From NCBI GenBank assembly GCA_003577005.1, contig QEUW01000093.1:1-20896 (forward strand): a DNA stretch of 20,896 nucleotides, in the 5' to 3' direction. This DNA is from Chloroflexota bacterium. GTDB lineage: Bacteria > Chloroflexota > Anaerolineae > Caldilineales > Caldilineaceae. Shown piece after piece: positions 7,104-15,118 of this stretch. A program made the position numbers and the translations under genes. The notes below the pieces were generated by a model. The model worked only from the letters and a program-made list of their open reading frames with translations. It was not told the origin of the DNA and searched no databases. Numbering within the stretch: position 1 is the first letter of the stretch; the number at the start of each line of letters is the position of its first letter.

Positions 7104-7247
7104 GGGTTGATCTCCTATCGGTTGAATGGGTGACTTCACTGATCGATCTACAGGTTGCTGAGCATGTGCTGTTGGACACACGCTTCATTTACATCGCAAA
7201 TACCGCGCAAAGTATGCTTGTACTGACATCAGGTTCGTTCTGCTCGA

Positions 7248-7604
7248 TTAACTCAGGATGGCCTGCGGCAAGACCTCAGGCCCGTCGCCCTTGAGCAGGA
7301 ATGTATCTGCTCCGGCGGCGAGCGCCTCACCACGCCGAGTCGCCTGGACGGTCAGCACGATCACCTTGATCGCCGGCCACCGTGTCTTGATCAAGTGGAT
7401 GGCTACCACGCCATCCATCACCGGCATCTGCAGATCGATGACCACCACATCTGGCTGGTGCTCGGCGACCAACTCCACGGCTTCTTGACCGTTTACCGCC
7501 TCCCCCACGACCAGGATCTGAGGGAAAAAGGTCAGGATCGCTTTCAGGCCCTTACGAGCCGATAGTTGATCGTCCACGATTAACACGCGTATTGGTTGAT
7601 TCAT
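7248..7604 (-). CDS. Receiver-only response regulator
   Basis: A 118-residue CheY-like receiver with the acidic pocket D11-D12, phospho-acceptor D57 in VVVIDLQMP, T85 and K105, so phosphorylation looks possible. Sequence style is that of NarL/LuxR regulators and is close to the receiver of the full-length regulator at 8614-9291, with shared VLIVDDQ, VVGEA-NGQEA and DVxxxDLxMPxxDG. The frame stops right after the receiver (PEVLPQAILS), and the 140 bases that follow contain no LuxR-type helix-turn-helix. It could compete with the full regulator for the kinase, act as a phosphate sink, or be a truncated duplicate. The ATG at 7604 is preferred; the ribosome site (CCAGG) is modest. It sits between the csbD-like and glsB-like genes on the same strand. 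Confidence 0.88.
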   Translation of the reverse strand: MNQPIRVLIVDDQLSARKGLKAILTFFPQILVVGEAVNGQEAVELVAEHQPDVVVIDLQMPVMDGVVAIHLIKTRWPAIKVIVLTVQATRRGEALAAGADTFLLKGDGPEVLPQAILS

Positions 7605-7655
7605 GAGCAACCTGGTCAGGTGTGGCTAGAAATTCTGATTGACGACAGTCCATCG

Positions 7656-7687
7656 AATTAAATAGGACTGCCCAGCGGCGGTCCTAT
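7656..7687 (-). terminator. Terminator after the GlsB-like gene
   Basis: An 11-bp stem (ATAGGACTGCC 7662-7672 with GGCGGTCCTAT 7677-7687, one G-U pair) has tetraloop CAGC. On the minus strand it is followed by TTAATTC, forming a reasonable intrinsic terminator 57 bases past the stop at 7745. Confidence 0.7.
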
Positions 7688-7744
7688 GCACGAGAGATTG
7701 GCGATCACTGGTGCGACCGGAGCTTGCATGAGCGCCAGCCCCGC

Positions 7745-8017
7745 CTAGCGGACGGCGCCGCGCCGGAAGAGATTGAGCACAGCCAGCAGGATGACGGCGC
7801 CCAGCAGGGAAACCGCCAGCGCCGCGACGCTGAAAACGTCCTGGTTGATGGTGGGCACGCCAAAGAGGGGCGTCAAGAACATGCCGGCGATGAAAGCGCC
7901 CACCATGCCGACAACGATGTTCAGAAATGGACCCTGTTGGGCGTCGGTGCGCATGATCATGCTGGCAATCCAGCCGATCAGGCCACCGGCGATAATCCAG
8001 ACGAGAAAGTTAATCAT
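7745..8017 (-). CDS. GlsB/YeaQ/YmgE family stress-response membrane protein
   Basis: A 90-residue inner-membrane protein with three hydrophobic segments: FLVWIIAGGLIGWIASMIM (about 4-22), FLNIVVGMVGAFIAGMFL (about 31-48) and VAALAVSLLGAVILLAVLNL (about 64-83). The pattern GGLIGWIASMIMRTD then N-I-V-V-G-M-V-G-A-F-I-A-G is typical of the transglycosylase-associated family. These proteins are induced by envelope or acid stress in other bacteria; a direct enzymatic function has not been shown. The ATG at 8017 follows AAGGAG at normal distance. It lies 63 bases downstream of the YtxH gene and is probably co-transcribed with it up to the terminator at 7656-7687. Confidence 0.93.
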   Translation of the reverse strand: MINFLVWIIAGGLIGWIASMIMRTDAQQGPFLNIVVGMVGAFIAGMFLTPLFGVPTINQDVFSVAALAVSLLGAVILLAVLNLFRRGAVR

Positions 8018-8080
8018 GGTTTGTTGCTCCTTGTAATCGGGGGACGGTGAAAGTGATAGACGTAGATAATCGGTAATGGT

Positions 8081-8410
8081 CTAGTTTGACACGGCCTTTT
8101 TTACCGACGATGTTGCCTGGTTGATCCGCTCAACCCGGTCATTGAGAACTTGTTCTCCTTCGTGGCGCAGCGTCTCAACCTGGTTGACGGCTTGCGCCGC
8201 GCTATCCTCGATCTGCTCAACCACATGGGAGGCCGCCTTGTCTGCCTGGTGCTTGAGGGCTTCCCCTTGCTCGCGAACCAGTTTTTGCGTCTGTTTCCCG
8301 GATTGCGGAGCAAACCACAGGGCTAGCAAGCCCCCGACCACCCCGCCAAGCAGGGCGCCTACGATTAGCCCCGGCAGAAAGTAGTTAGAGCGATGTTGAA
8401 CGTTTCGCAT
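8081..8410 (-). CDS. YtxH domain-containing protein
   Basis: A 109-residue protein with one N-terminal membrane helix, FLPGLIVGALLGGVVGGLLA (about 11-30), then the YtxH signature LWFAPQSGKQTQKLVREQGE. A long charged helix with Gln/Glu/Ala heptads follows to the end and is likely a coiled coil facing the cytoplasm. YtxH proteins are general-stress membrane proteins of unknown mechanism. The ATG at 8410 has GAGGAGAT upstream. The leader contains an inverted repeat GGTGAAT/ATTCACC (8461-8485), a possible regulator site. A poor -35/-10 pair is suggested by TTGACG and TACACT with a 20-base gap near 8526-8495. First gene of the YtxH-GlsB unit. Confidence 0.88.
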   Translation of the reverse strand: MRNVQHRSNYFLPGLIVGALLGGVVGGLLALWFAPQSGKQTQKLVREQGEALKHQADKAASHVVEQIEDSAAQAVNQVETLRHEGEQVLNDRVERINQATSSVKKAVSN

Positions 8411-8460
8411 TACAAATCTCCTCAGTCAGTCTATTCTTGTTCTACATCTTTTTGTGTTGT

Positions 8461-8485
8461 GGTGAATCTTGCTTTCCAATTCACC
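8461..8485. promoter_or_regulatory. Inverted repeat in the ytxH-like leader
   Basis: GGTGAAT (8461-8467) and ATTCACC (8479-8485) form a 7-bp inverted repeat spaced by 11 bases, about 50 bases upstream of the YtxH start on the minus strand. NarL-type regulators bind short inverted heptamers, so this is a candidate site for the regulator encoded next door. This is inference only. Confidence 0.3.
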
Positions 8486-8550
8486 TTCACAATCAGTGTA
8501 GTTCGATAACAGGGGTTTGTCGTCAACCGTGTGATGATCTTATGCTCAAC

Positions 8551-8577
8551 AAAAAACGACCGCTGTGAGGCGGTCGT
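8551..8577 (-). terminator. Intrinsic terminator after the response regulator gene
   Basis: On the minus strand ACGACCGC-CTCACA-GCGGTCGT is followed immediately by TTTTT, a textbook stem with U-tract, 37 bases past the stop at 8614. It separates the kinase/regulator operon from the YtxH-GlsB unit. Confidence 0.9.
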
Positions 8578-8613
8578 ATCAACAAATGTTGAAACCCTGG
8601 ATGAGGTTGTCCG

Positions 8614-9291
8614 TCAACCCTCTTCGGCTGAGCCGTTCTCCAGCGAGGTGAGACCGGTGCGTAGCGCATACAAGGTGGCCTGGACGCGGTTTGCCAGGTG
8701 CAACTTGTCCAGGATGTGGCTGATGTGGGTGCGCACCGTCACCTCTGTCACCGTCAGGCGGTTGGCGATCGTCTGGTTGTCAAGGCCTTTCGCCACCAGG
8801 GAGAGCACTTCAAGCTCGCGCGCCGTCAGTGGGTCGGGGATCGGCTGGGTGTGCGGCGGCGGTTGGCGGATTTCACGCAGCAATTTGCGGGCAATGTTGG
8901 GCGGGAGCGAGGGTTCGCCCCGATAGACCTGGTGGATGGCCGTCACTAGCTCTTCTGGTTCAGCGTCTTTGAGCAGATAGCCCAAGGCGCCGGCTTTGAT
9001 CGCTGGGAAGACTTTATCGTCCGTGGCAAAACTGGTGAGGGCAAGGATCCGCACTTTGGGTTGGCTGGCGCTGATCTGCTGGATCGCTGCGATGCCATCC
9101 ACCTTGGGCATCACTAAATCCATGAGGATCACATCCGGTTTTAGCGTAGTTGCCTGGTCGATGGCCTCTTGCCCATTGGCTGCTTCGCCCACCACGGTGA
9201 TGCCATCCATCTGAGCCAATAAGGCCATTGTTCCTTTGCGGACAATCGCCTGATCGTCGACGATTAAGACGCGAATCGATGGTTGCGTCAT
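8614..9291 (-). CDS. NarL/LiaR-type response regulator
   Basis: A 225-residue two-domain regulator. The receiver has D12-D13, phospho-acceptor D58 (DVILMDLVMP), T86 and K108. The LuxR-type helix-turn-helix spans roughly 152-212 (LTARELEVLSLVAKGLDNQT, IANRLTVTEVTVRTHISHIL, DKLHLANRVQATLYAL). Phosphorylation by the neighbouring kinase should promote dimerisation and binding to stress-gene promoters. The ATG at 9291 follows AGGAG nine bases upstream; this ribosome site lies just behind the kinase stop at 9308-9306, so the two are co-translated in one operon with a 14-base gap. A further in-frame GTG at 9309 would overlap the kinase stop and is less likely. Its own terminator follows at 8551-8577. 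The receiver-only protein at 7248-7604 is its close relative. Confidence 0.93.
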   Translation of the reverse strand: MTQPSIRVLIVDDQAIVRKGTMALLAQMDGITVVGEAANGQEAIDQATTLKPDVILMDLVMPKVDGIAAIQQISASQPKVRILALTSFATDDKVFPAIKAGALGYLLKDAEPEELVTAIHQVYRGEPSLPPNIARKLLREIRQPPPHTQPIPDPLTARELEVLSLVAKGLDNQTIANRLTVTEVTVRTHISHILDKLHLANRVQATLYALRTGLTSLENGSAEEG

Positions 9292-9305
9292 GGATTTTGC
9301 TCCTA

Positions 9306-10487
9306 TCACCGCTCAGCGCGCAGCGAATGGGTTGCCTGCGTCACGGGTGCTTCCGGCGGAATGTTTACCGCTACCTGTAGCTTTGTCCCTTGCCTGGGGG
9401 CGCTTTCCACCAGCAGGTTGCCCCCAATTTGCTGGACACGGCCTGCGATGCTGCGTAAGCCCAGGCCGCCTCCTTGTACCGTGACCGGGTCAAACCCTAC
9501 CCCGTCATCCTGAATGGTCAAAACACAGCCCTGATCGGTGAACAGCAAATGCACAGTCACTTGTTCGGCTTTGGCATGTTTGACCACGTTATTCAGGGCT
9601 TCCAGGGCAACCTTATAGAGTTCTTCTTCCATCGCGATCGGCAAGGTGTTCTCGCCTTCGGCACGCAGATCGATCTGGAGACCGGCGCGCGCCTCGATCG
9701 CTTCCAGGCGTGCTTGCAAGGCGGCCACTAGCCCTTCGTCCTCAAGTACAGGGGGGTGCAAGCGAAACAGCAGCAGGCGCATGTCGGCCATCGCCTGGCG
9801 CGCCAGCGTACGCAGTTCTTGGAGATTCTCGCTTGCCTCGGCCTTTTTGTCGGCGGCGAGCGCCAGGCGTGTGGCATCGGCATACAGGATCACGCTGTAG
9901 AGCACCTGCGTGACTGAGTCGTGTAATTCGCGCGCCAGCCGCTGCCGTTCATTGATCACGGCCCGTTGCTTCGTTTGCTCGTGGAATTGGGCGTTGGCGA
10001 TGGCAATGGCGGCTTGATCGGTAAACAAGCCCAGTATGCGCGTGTCATCTTCCGTAAAACCACCGGATTTATTCACCAGGTGCAGGGTGCCAATCACCTC
10101 GCCTTTCAGTAAAAGGGGCATCGCAAGGAGTGATTTCAGGTCTGGGTGAGGCTGGATCAGCTGCGGTGAGTTGGCCGGGTCATTAATTCGTAGCGGTTTT
10201 TTCTGCAGCACCCCTAGCCCGGAAAGCGAATCGCCGAGCGGTACGCGTTCCAGCTTTGGCACGACATGGCCTGTTTGGTGAAAGACCCGTAGCCAGGTCT
10301 CATTTTCCAAAAGCAGCAGCCTTGCCCCTTGGGCGCCGGTCAATTGTTGAGCCTCGCTGCAAACCAGCGCGAGCACATCATCCAGCGTCTGTTGTTGCAG
10401 GAGCGCTGCAGTCAAGCGTTGGAGGCTGCTAACTTCGGCTAAACGCCGGTTCGTTTCTTCCTGGTGTTGCGTACGTAAGGCGCCCAT
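9306..10487 (-). CDS. GAF-domain histidine kinase (HisKA_3 type)
   Basis: A 393-residue kinase of the NarX/LiaS-like class. A short coiled coil (QHQEETNRRLAEVSSLQRLT) is followed by a GAF domain (about 30-168) and the HisKA_3 phosphorylation helix RQRLARELHDSVTQVLYSVI with His189. The HATPase domain has the N-box ALNNVVKHAKAEQ, G1 box DDGVGFDP and G2 box GGGLGLRSI. It phosphorylates the regulator encoded 14 bases downstream. The ATG at 10487 has no ribosome site. The kinase's natural N-terminus seems to be the membrane segment encoded at 10439-10765 in a different frame, so this may be a frameshifted gene or a rare two-piece arrangement. Without the membrane part the kinase would be cytoplasmic and sense through GAF alone; the ligand is unknown. 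Confidence 0.9.
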   Translation of the reverse strand: MGALRTQHQEETNRRLAEVSSLQRLTAALLQQQTLDDVLALVCSEAQQLTGAQGARLLLLENETWLRVFHQTGHVVPKLERVPLGDSLSGLGVLQKKPLRINDPANSPQLIQPHPDLKSLLAMPLLLKGEVIGTLHLVNKSGGFTEDDTRILGLFTDQAAIAIANAQFHEQTKQRAVINERQRLARELHDSVTQVLYSVILYADATRLALAADKKAEASENLQELRTLARQAMADMRLLLFRLHPPVLEDEGLVAALQARLEAIEARAGLQIDLRAEGENTLPIAMEEELYKVALEALNNVVKHAKAEQVTVHLLFTDQGCVLTIQDDGVGFDPVTVQGGGLGLRSIAGRVQQIGGNLLVESAPRQGTKLQVAVNIPPEAPVTQATHSLRAER

Positions 10488-10765
10488 AGCAAGGTATAGA
10501 TTGGCAGTGTTGTTAATGCGACAAAGCTCACCTCTTTGTCGGTTGCTAGCCGCGTCAATTGATGCGGATCGGAGATAAACATTTCGAGCAGGCGGTCAAA
10601 AACGAGGAGCCAGAAACCAGCAAATAGCGCGTATGACAAACTTATTCGTAAGGCGGTTTGTAGATTGTTGTTTCTCAAGCACCTACCCCAGTTGCTCGAT
10701 CTGAAACGGCGCGCAATTGAGCTGTTTGTGAAGGCGTTGTCTATTTTTTCGTTTAAGAATACCAT
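10439..10765 (-). pseudogene. N-terminal membrane module of the histidine kinase, out of frame
   Basis: A 108-residue frame whose second half reads ALRISLSYALFAGFWLLVFD, RLLEMFISDPHQLTRLATDK and EVSFVALTTLPIYTLLW. This is the usual N-terminal pattern of many sensor kinases: helix, S/F-D-x-L-L, SDPxxLTRLxTxK, second helix, then the coiled coil. In relatives the second helix runs directly into the text now found in the kinase frame (RTQHQEETNRRLAEV). Here the frame is lost near 10490 and the two overlap by 49 bases. The ATG at 10765 has no ribosome site; a TTG at 10678 (preceded by GGTAGG) could be the true start and fits where the similarity begins. A single-base insertion or deletion is the simplest explanation. 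Confidence 0.7.
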
Positions 10766-10843
10766 ATGAGACTATCTTTTATTCAAGTCTCCGCCAAAGA
10801 ATAGGGCCACCCTCAATTTCTTACGGGCAACCTCGGCGTTGTC

Positions 10844-11491
10844 CTATGCGTATAGGGAAAGAACGCTGGAGAGAAGAGCAGATCCACTTAAGGGCACATA
10901 GTGACTGAGACTTTTCGTGGCGCCATACCCCAAATGCGTTGCAATGATGCGCGTCTGGGGCGCGCCGTGTTGGAGCAACTCTTCGATGCGCGCCCGATCC
11001 TTATCGTACATACTCTTCTGAAGCGTTCCCTTGGGTTTTCCCAGCGCCACACCCTGGGCTTTTTTGGCTGCCAGGGCCTCTTTGGTGCGCAGGGAGATAA
11101 AGTCTCGCTCAATCTCAGCAAACAGTGCGAGGAGGGTTACCATGACTTTAGCCGTCATGTCTGGCGCTTCATCGCTGAGGAGCAGGTTCTGCTTGATGAT
11201 GATGACCGTGACCCCCAAAGTGACCAACTGATTGATGAGGATAATCACCTCGCCTGTACTTCTGCCGAGTCGGCTTAACTCGGTCACTAGCAGGATATCT
11301 CCTGGCTCCAGCCGCTCCTGAAGCTCCTCAATGCGGCGCTGTCGGCTGTCCTGCCGGCTCGAAACGGTCACCTCGATGAACTCATCGATGGTACGCTTTG
11401 CCCGGTGGGCATATTCCAGGATCTCGTGCCGCTGGTTTTTGGCATCTTGTCGATCCGTCGAGGCCCGAAGATAGGCCAGTGTTTTCCCCAT
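10844..11491 (-). CDS. tnpR: Serine resolvase/invertase of a Tn3-family element
   Basis: A 215-residue small serine recombinase. The catalytic serine is S11 in AYLRASTDRQ; the catalytic region continues with LLVTELSRLGRSTGEVI, ALFAEIERDFISLRTKEALA and KAQGVALGKPKGT. A C-terminal helix-turn-helix follows (RIEELLQHGAPQTRIIATHL, GYGATKSLSHYV). Resolvases cut two res sites to resolve transposition cointegrates. The last 16 residues, PLSGSALLSSVLSLYA, do not look like a recombinase tail, so the C-terminus may have been replaced when the left end of the element was lost. The catalytic domain seems complete. Divergent from the transposase with 114 bases between, the classic tnpR-res-tnpA layout. Confidence 0.88.
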   Translation of the reverse strand: MGKTLAYLRASTDRQDAKNQRHEILEYAHRAKRTIDEFIEVTVSSRQDSRQRRIEELQERLEPGDILLVTELSRLGRSTGEVIILINQLVTLGVTVIIIKQNLLLSDEAPDMTAKVMVTLLALFAEIERDFISLRTKEALAAKKAQGVALGKPKGTLQKSMYDKDRARIEELLQHGAPQTRIIATHLGYGATKSLSHYVPLSGSALLSSVLSLYA

Positions 11492-11605
11492 ATCTCACCA
11501 TAACCTTTTTGCACTCGTAAGTGGTGTCAATCTGCGCTAAAGATAGCATAGGTTATCATGCGACGAAACCGGAAGCATTAACGAACGTTTTCAGGGACGA
11601 GCATC
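11492..11605. promoter_or_regulatory. Likely res region between tnpR and tnpA
   Basis: The 114 bases between the divergent starts should hold the res site and both promoters. An inverted pair ATAACCT (11500-11506) and AGGTTAT (11550-11556) is visible. Individual resolvase-binding subsites could not be resolved by eye. Confidence 0.5.
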
Positions 11606-14105
11606 ATGGCCGCCATTGAACGCACCGCCTATCCGCGCTTCAAGCAATCCCTCACCCAACTTGAACTCGATGAGTTCTACACCCCGACGGCTACGGAGGT
11701 CGCTTTTGTCCATCAAGCTGCGACCGGCAAACAGCAGCAGTTGACTTTGATGATCTTGCTCAAGGCCTTTCAGAAGCTGGGCTACCTGCCCCAACTGCGC
11801 CAGGCGCCCGCACCTATTCAGACGCATATTGCCCAGGCTATGGGCTGGCTGCTGCCGCCCGAACCCCGGCCTGTGCCCCCGACCACTCGCCTGCGGTACC
11901 GGCGGGCCATTCATGCCTACCTGGCTATCAAACCGTATCGAGCGGGGGGCGCCGCCGTTGTGGAGCAGCGCGTGCGCCAGGCCGCCCAGACCATGAGCGA
12001 CCCGGCCGACCTGATCAACGTTGCCATTGAACAACTGGTCGTCGAGCGTTTTGAACTACCCGCCTATCGGACGTTGGACGAGATGGTCAACCACCTTCGC
12101 CATCAAGTCCATCAGCAACTGTACGATCAATGCACAGCCTCATTGACGCCGGAACAGATGGCCATCCTGGACTTACTCCTGGTACGGGAGGTCGGGGAAA
12201 CTCGCCATGCCTTTACTCGCCGCAAGGCATTGCCGCGCACTGCATCGCTGCAGTCGGTGCGTACCTGGGAGGAGCACCTGGCTTGGCTGGAAAGCATTCT
12301 CGACCCCCAGCCCTTCATCGTGGCGCTGACCAGTACCAAAGTGGAGCAGTTTGCGGCGCAGGCCTACCAGATGGAAATTAGCGACATCCAAGGGGTGCGA
12401 ACACCGAAGCGGCGCTACACATTGCTGCTCTGCCTGCTTCATCAGATGCAGGTGCGCACGCGGGACCAACTGGTGACCATGTGCCTCAAACGCCTGCACC
12501 TCCTCCACAATCGCGCTAAACAACGGCTGCACGACCTCCATGACCAATATCGCGAACTGACCGAGACGATGGTGGATGCGCTGGCCGAGATCGTTCATCA
12601 GGCTGATGAAACGGAGAAGTTAGGGGAGGGAGAAAAGGATATCCGCCTGGGCCGGCAGGTACGCCAGGTATTGCAGGCGAATGGTGGCAGGGAGAAGCTC
12701 AGGCAGGAGTGCGAGATGCTGCAAGCCTACCACGACAACAACTATCTGCCCTTGCTGCACCATTTTTATCGCCCGCAGCGGCAGCTGCCCTTTCGCTTGA
12801 CCGAATGCCTGCGCATCCGGTCGGCGACCCAGAACCAGCCGCTGCTGCAGGCGCTCGCTTTCATTCACGAGCACCGTCACGGGCACGGCTCCCACGCGCC
12901 GGCGGCGATTGAGCTGGGGTTTGCTAGCCCGCGCTGGCAGGCATTGATTCGGGAGCGGGTGAATGGTCAGATCCTGTACAACAAGCAGTACCTAGAGATC
13001 TGCGTCTTCAGCTCCATCGCCGACGGGCTACGCAGTGGCGACTTATATGTAGAAGGTTCGGAAACCTATGCCGACTTCCGCACCCAACTCCTGTCCTGGC
13101 CGGAGTGCCAACCGCGGCTGGCTCCCTACTGCCGGGCCGTGGAGTTGCCGGCCTCCGCCGAGGCCTTTGTTGCCGACCTACGCCAGCGGTTCATTGACCT
13201 GGCCCAGCGGGTGGATGCAGACCGTCAGCAGAGAGCGACCTTTCCTTTGACGCCGCGCCCTCGGGCTCGGATCCGAAATTGAGTGCTCCGGTTCCGCGCT
13301 ACCTGATTACGGTCTTCGGGTACGGCTGTGATCTGGGACCCGCGCAGACGGCCCGCCATGCCCGCACGCTGGCGACCGAGCGGGTCATCGGCTGCATCAA
13401 TGCCCAGCATATCACCGCTGAGAAGCTGGATGCCGCCATCCGCGACCTGATCGCCGAGTACGCCCGCTTTCGTCTCCCCTTTGTCTGGGGCAGCGGCCAA
13501 AGCGCTATCGCCGATGGTACGCATCATGAGCTGTACGAAAACAATCTGCTAGGCGAACGCCATATCTGCTACGGCGGGTACGGTGGCATCGCCTACCACC
13601 CCATCTCCGACACCTACGTGGCTTTATTCAGCCACTTCATCGCCTGTGGGGTCTGGGAAGCAGTCTACATCCTGGACGGACTGCTCAAGAACCAGTCGGT
13701 CCTCTAGCCTGATACGGTCCACGCCGATACGCAGGGACAGTCGGAGGTGGTCTTTGGGCTGGCCCACCTGTTGGGGATCAAACTGATGCCCCGGATGCGC
13801 AACTGGAACAAAGTGGCTATGTACCGGCCCGACCGGACGGTCACCTATCGGCACATCGAACCTTGGTTCACCCGTTATGTAAATTGGGCGCTAATCGAGG
13901 AGCATTGGCCGGATATGATGCAGGTCGTCCTGTCGATTCACCAGGGCAAAGTCTTACCCTCCTGGCTGCTACTTTCAGCCCCTATCTCACCGAGCACATT
14001 AAGCGGTTTGGGGAGTACGTGATTGACACGGAGACAATTCCCTCACCCTTGCAGCCGGACAAGCCATTTCTGACACCAGTAGGGTTCTCCAATAGCCTGG
14101 GATAG
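11606..14105 (+). pseudogene. tnpA: Tn3-family transposase (DUF4158 N-terminus), broken in three places
   Basis: Tn3 transposases are about 970-1000 residues. The first 558 codons (to a TGA at 13280-13282) are open and give the DUF4158 N-terminal domain and the central helical region. The next recognisable part, YGCDLGPAQTARHARTLATE onward, starts in another frame at about 13300 with the connecting portion missing. It contains WGSGQSAIADG (first catalytic Asp) and SDTYVALFSHFI-EAVYILDGLL. A TAG at 13705-13707 then interrupts just before PDTVHADTQGQSEVVFGLAH, which has the second Asp. After SIHQGKVLPSWLL the frame and about 130 residues are lost, including the catalytic Glu. The C-terminus returns in a third frame as SPYLTEHIKRFGEYVIDTET and stops at 14105. 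Two deletions plus one stop: non-functional. The N-terminal half could still be expressed as a truncated protein. Confidence 0.88.
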
Positions 14106-14119
14106 GAATGATTTTCTGC

Positions 14120-14157
14120 AAAGTGGTTATTTTTCGGACGTATTACGAATTTACCCC
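14120..14157. repeat. Candidate right terminal inverted repeat of the Tn3 element
   Basis: Reading outward in, the end is GGGGTAAATTCGTAATACG then TCCGAAAAATAACC. The GGGG start and internal GAAAAATAA agree with Tn3-family 38-bp ends. It begins right where the WYL-like reading frame degenerates (VNS stop at 14143), consistent with an insertion boundary. Confidence 0.6.
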
Positions 14158-14470
14158 TAGATCGATGCGCAGACGCTGGCGTCGCCCAGCCAGCGAATCA
14201 CGCTGACTTTCTGGCAGCCATTCAGCAATCTTGCGGATGAGCCCTTGCACCTCTTCACTGTTCGGCGCGCCGGGACCAAAGGCTTCCATCAAAAAAGCCA
14301 GGGTGTTCAATTCGACTTCGGTGAGGGCAACAGGACTGAATGCGCCGTAACTGAGGAGTTGATACTGGCCATCCTGATAGGGGATGTCGATGCCTAAACC
14401 ACGCAAGCGCTCGATGTCATTTTCCAACCGCTTTTGTCCGGCCTTCTGATTGCGTAGCCATAAATACATC
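14143..14470 (-). pseudogene. WYL-type transcriptional regulator, internal fragment
   Basis: The minus strand encodes QKRLENDIERLRGLGIDIPY, DGQYQLLSYGAFSPVALTEV, ELNTLAFLMEAFGPGAPNSE and EVQGLIRKIAEWLPESQRDS. It is the join region of YafY/DeoR-like regulators, where the end of the winged helix (RTLQRDIERLRxLGxxI) is followed by the helical start of the C-terminal WYL part. Both ends are gone: upstream it is fused, out of frame, to a patatin fragment near 14450; downstream it runs into the transposon end. About 110 of an expected 320 residues remain. No start codon with a ribosome site exists. WYL regulators sense ligands or nucleic acids and often sit in defence regions. The fragment is of the general type, not specifically the CBASS-linked CapW type. 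Confidence 0.65.
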
Positions 14471-15118
14471 CACAATTTTGCCACCCAAATAGCCAAACCC
14501 CAGAGCCAGCCTGCGGCCCCATCCCACTTTCAGTGGGGTGCTCGTACAACCCAAACTCAAAACTTTGATCGACTCTTTCGGCCACTCGAGGACACCGATC
14601 GCTTCCACCACCGCAAGACCGACAGGGTTGTTGGCAAATAACCCACCATCCACCAGGGGTTTCCCTGTCAACAGCCGGTGTGTAGGGAAAAACGTGGGCC
14701 CCGCCGATGTCGCCAGGGCCACATCCACGGCCTTCTCCTTGTAGTCTCGCGCAAAGCGCCAATGATGCGACGTCTTGAAGATGTGTACACCACCGGTATC
14801 AAGATCAAGAGCTGGGATCACAAGCCGGGTTGCACTTTCCCCAAGCCTCTTCGGGCCAAACTTTGCTTCGAGCGCTTCTTTCAAAGGCTGGTCGCTGTAC
14901 TTTGCAAACAACAATTGTCTGAGGGTCCTCCGGACGCTCCGATTGCCGGCAAAGACCTTGCCCCCTAGCTCCTCATAGAGCGCAGCTATCTCCTGGGCAG
15001 TAAAGCCAAGCCCAAGCCCCAAGGCAATGATCCCACCGGTTGACGTACCAACAATCAAGTCAAAATACTTTCCAACGCTATCCCCAATCGAATCTTCAAT
15101 TTCCCGGCTTGATTCGGC
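14417..15118 (-). pseudogene. Patatin-like phospholipase, fragment lacking both ends
   Basis: Patatin-like lipases cleave phospholipids with a Ser-Asp dyad. From about 15105 the minus strand reads SREIEDSIGDSVGKYFDLIV then GTSTGGIIALGLGLG, with the nucleophile elbow GTSTG. It continues with VIPALDLDTGGVHIFKTSHH, DVALATSAGPTFFPTH and the Asp motif VDGGLFANNP, so both catalytic residues are present. Missing are the N-terminal DGGGxRG oxyanion loop, because a TGA at 15121 and a transposase tail cut in there, and about 60 C-terminal residues after DVFMATQSE. An internal TTG/ATT-type start at 15058 would give a 213-residue protein without the oxyanion loop, so activity is unlikely. The style (FDLIVGTSTGGIIALGLGLG, FKTSHH) is close to bacterial patatins used as CBASS effectors (CapV), but no nucleotide cyclase gene is visible. 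Confidence 0.82.

Larger units (their letters stand above)
10844..14157 (+). mobile_element. Tn3-family transposon remnant
   Basis: Divergent tnpR and tnpA genes around an intergenic region, with a candidate right terminal repeat at 14120-14157. No matching left repeat was seen between 10766 and 10844 or elsewhere. The transposase is destroyed, so the element cannot move by itself. The right end interrupts a WYL-regulator fragment. No passenger genes are recognisable inside. Confidence 0.8.

Noticed and set aside
12173..12598. Minus-strand frame of 141 codons inside tnpA
   Set aside because: Antisense of the transposase coding region; no motif.
14417..15118. Intact CBASS operon
   Set aside because: The patatin lacks both ends and there is no CD-NTase, Cap2 or Cap3 gene in the window.
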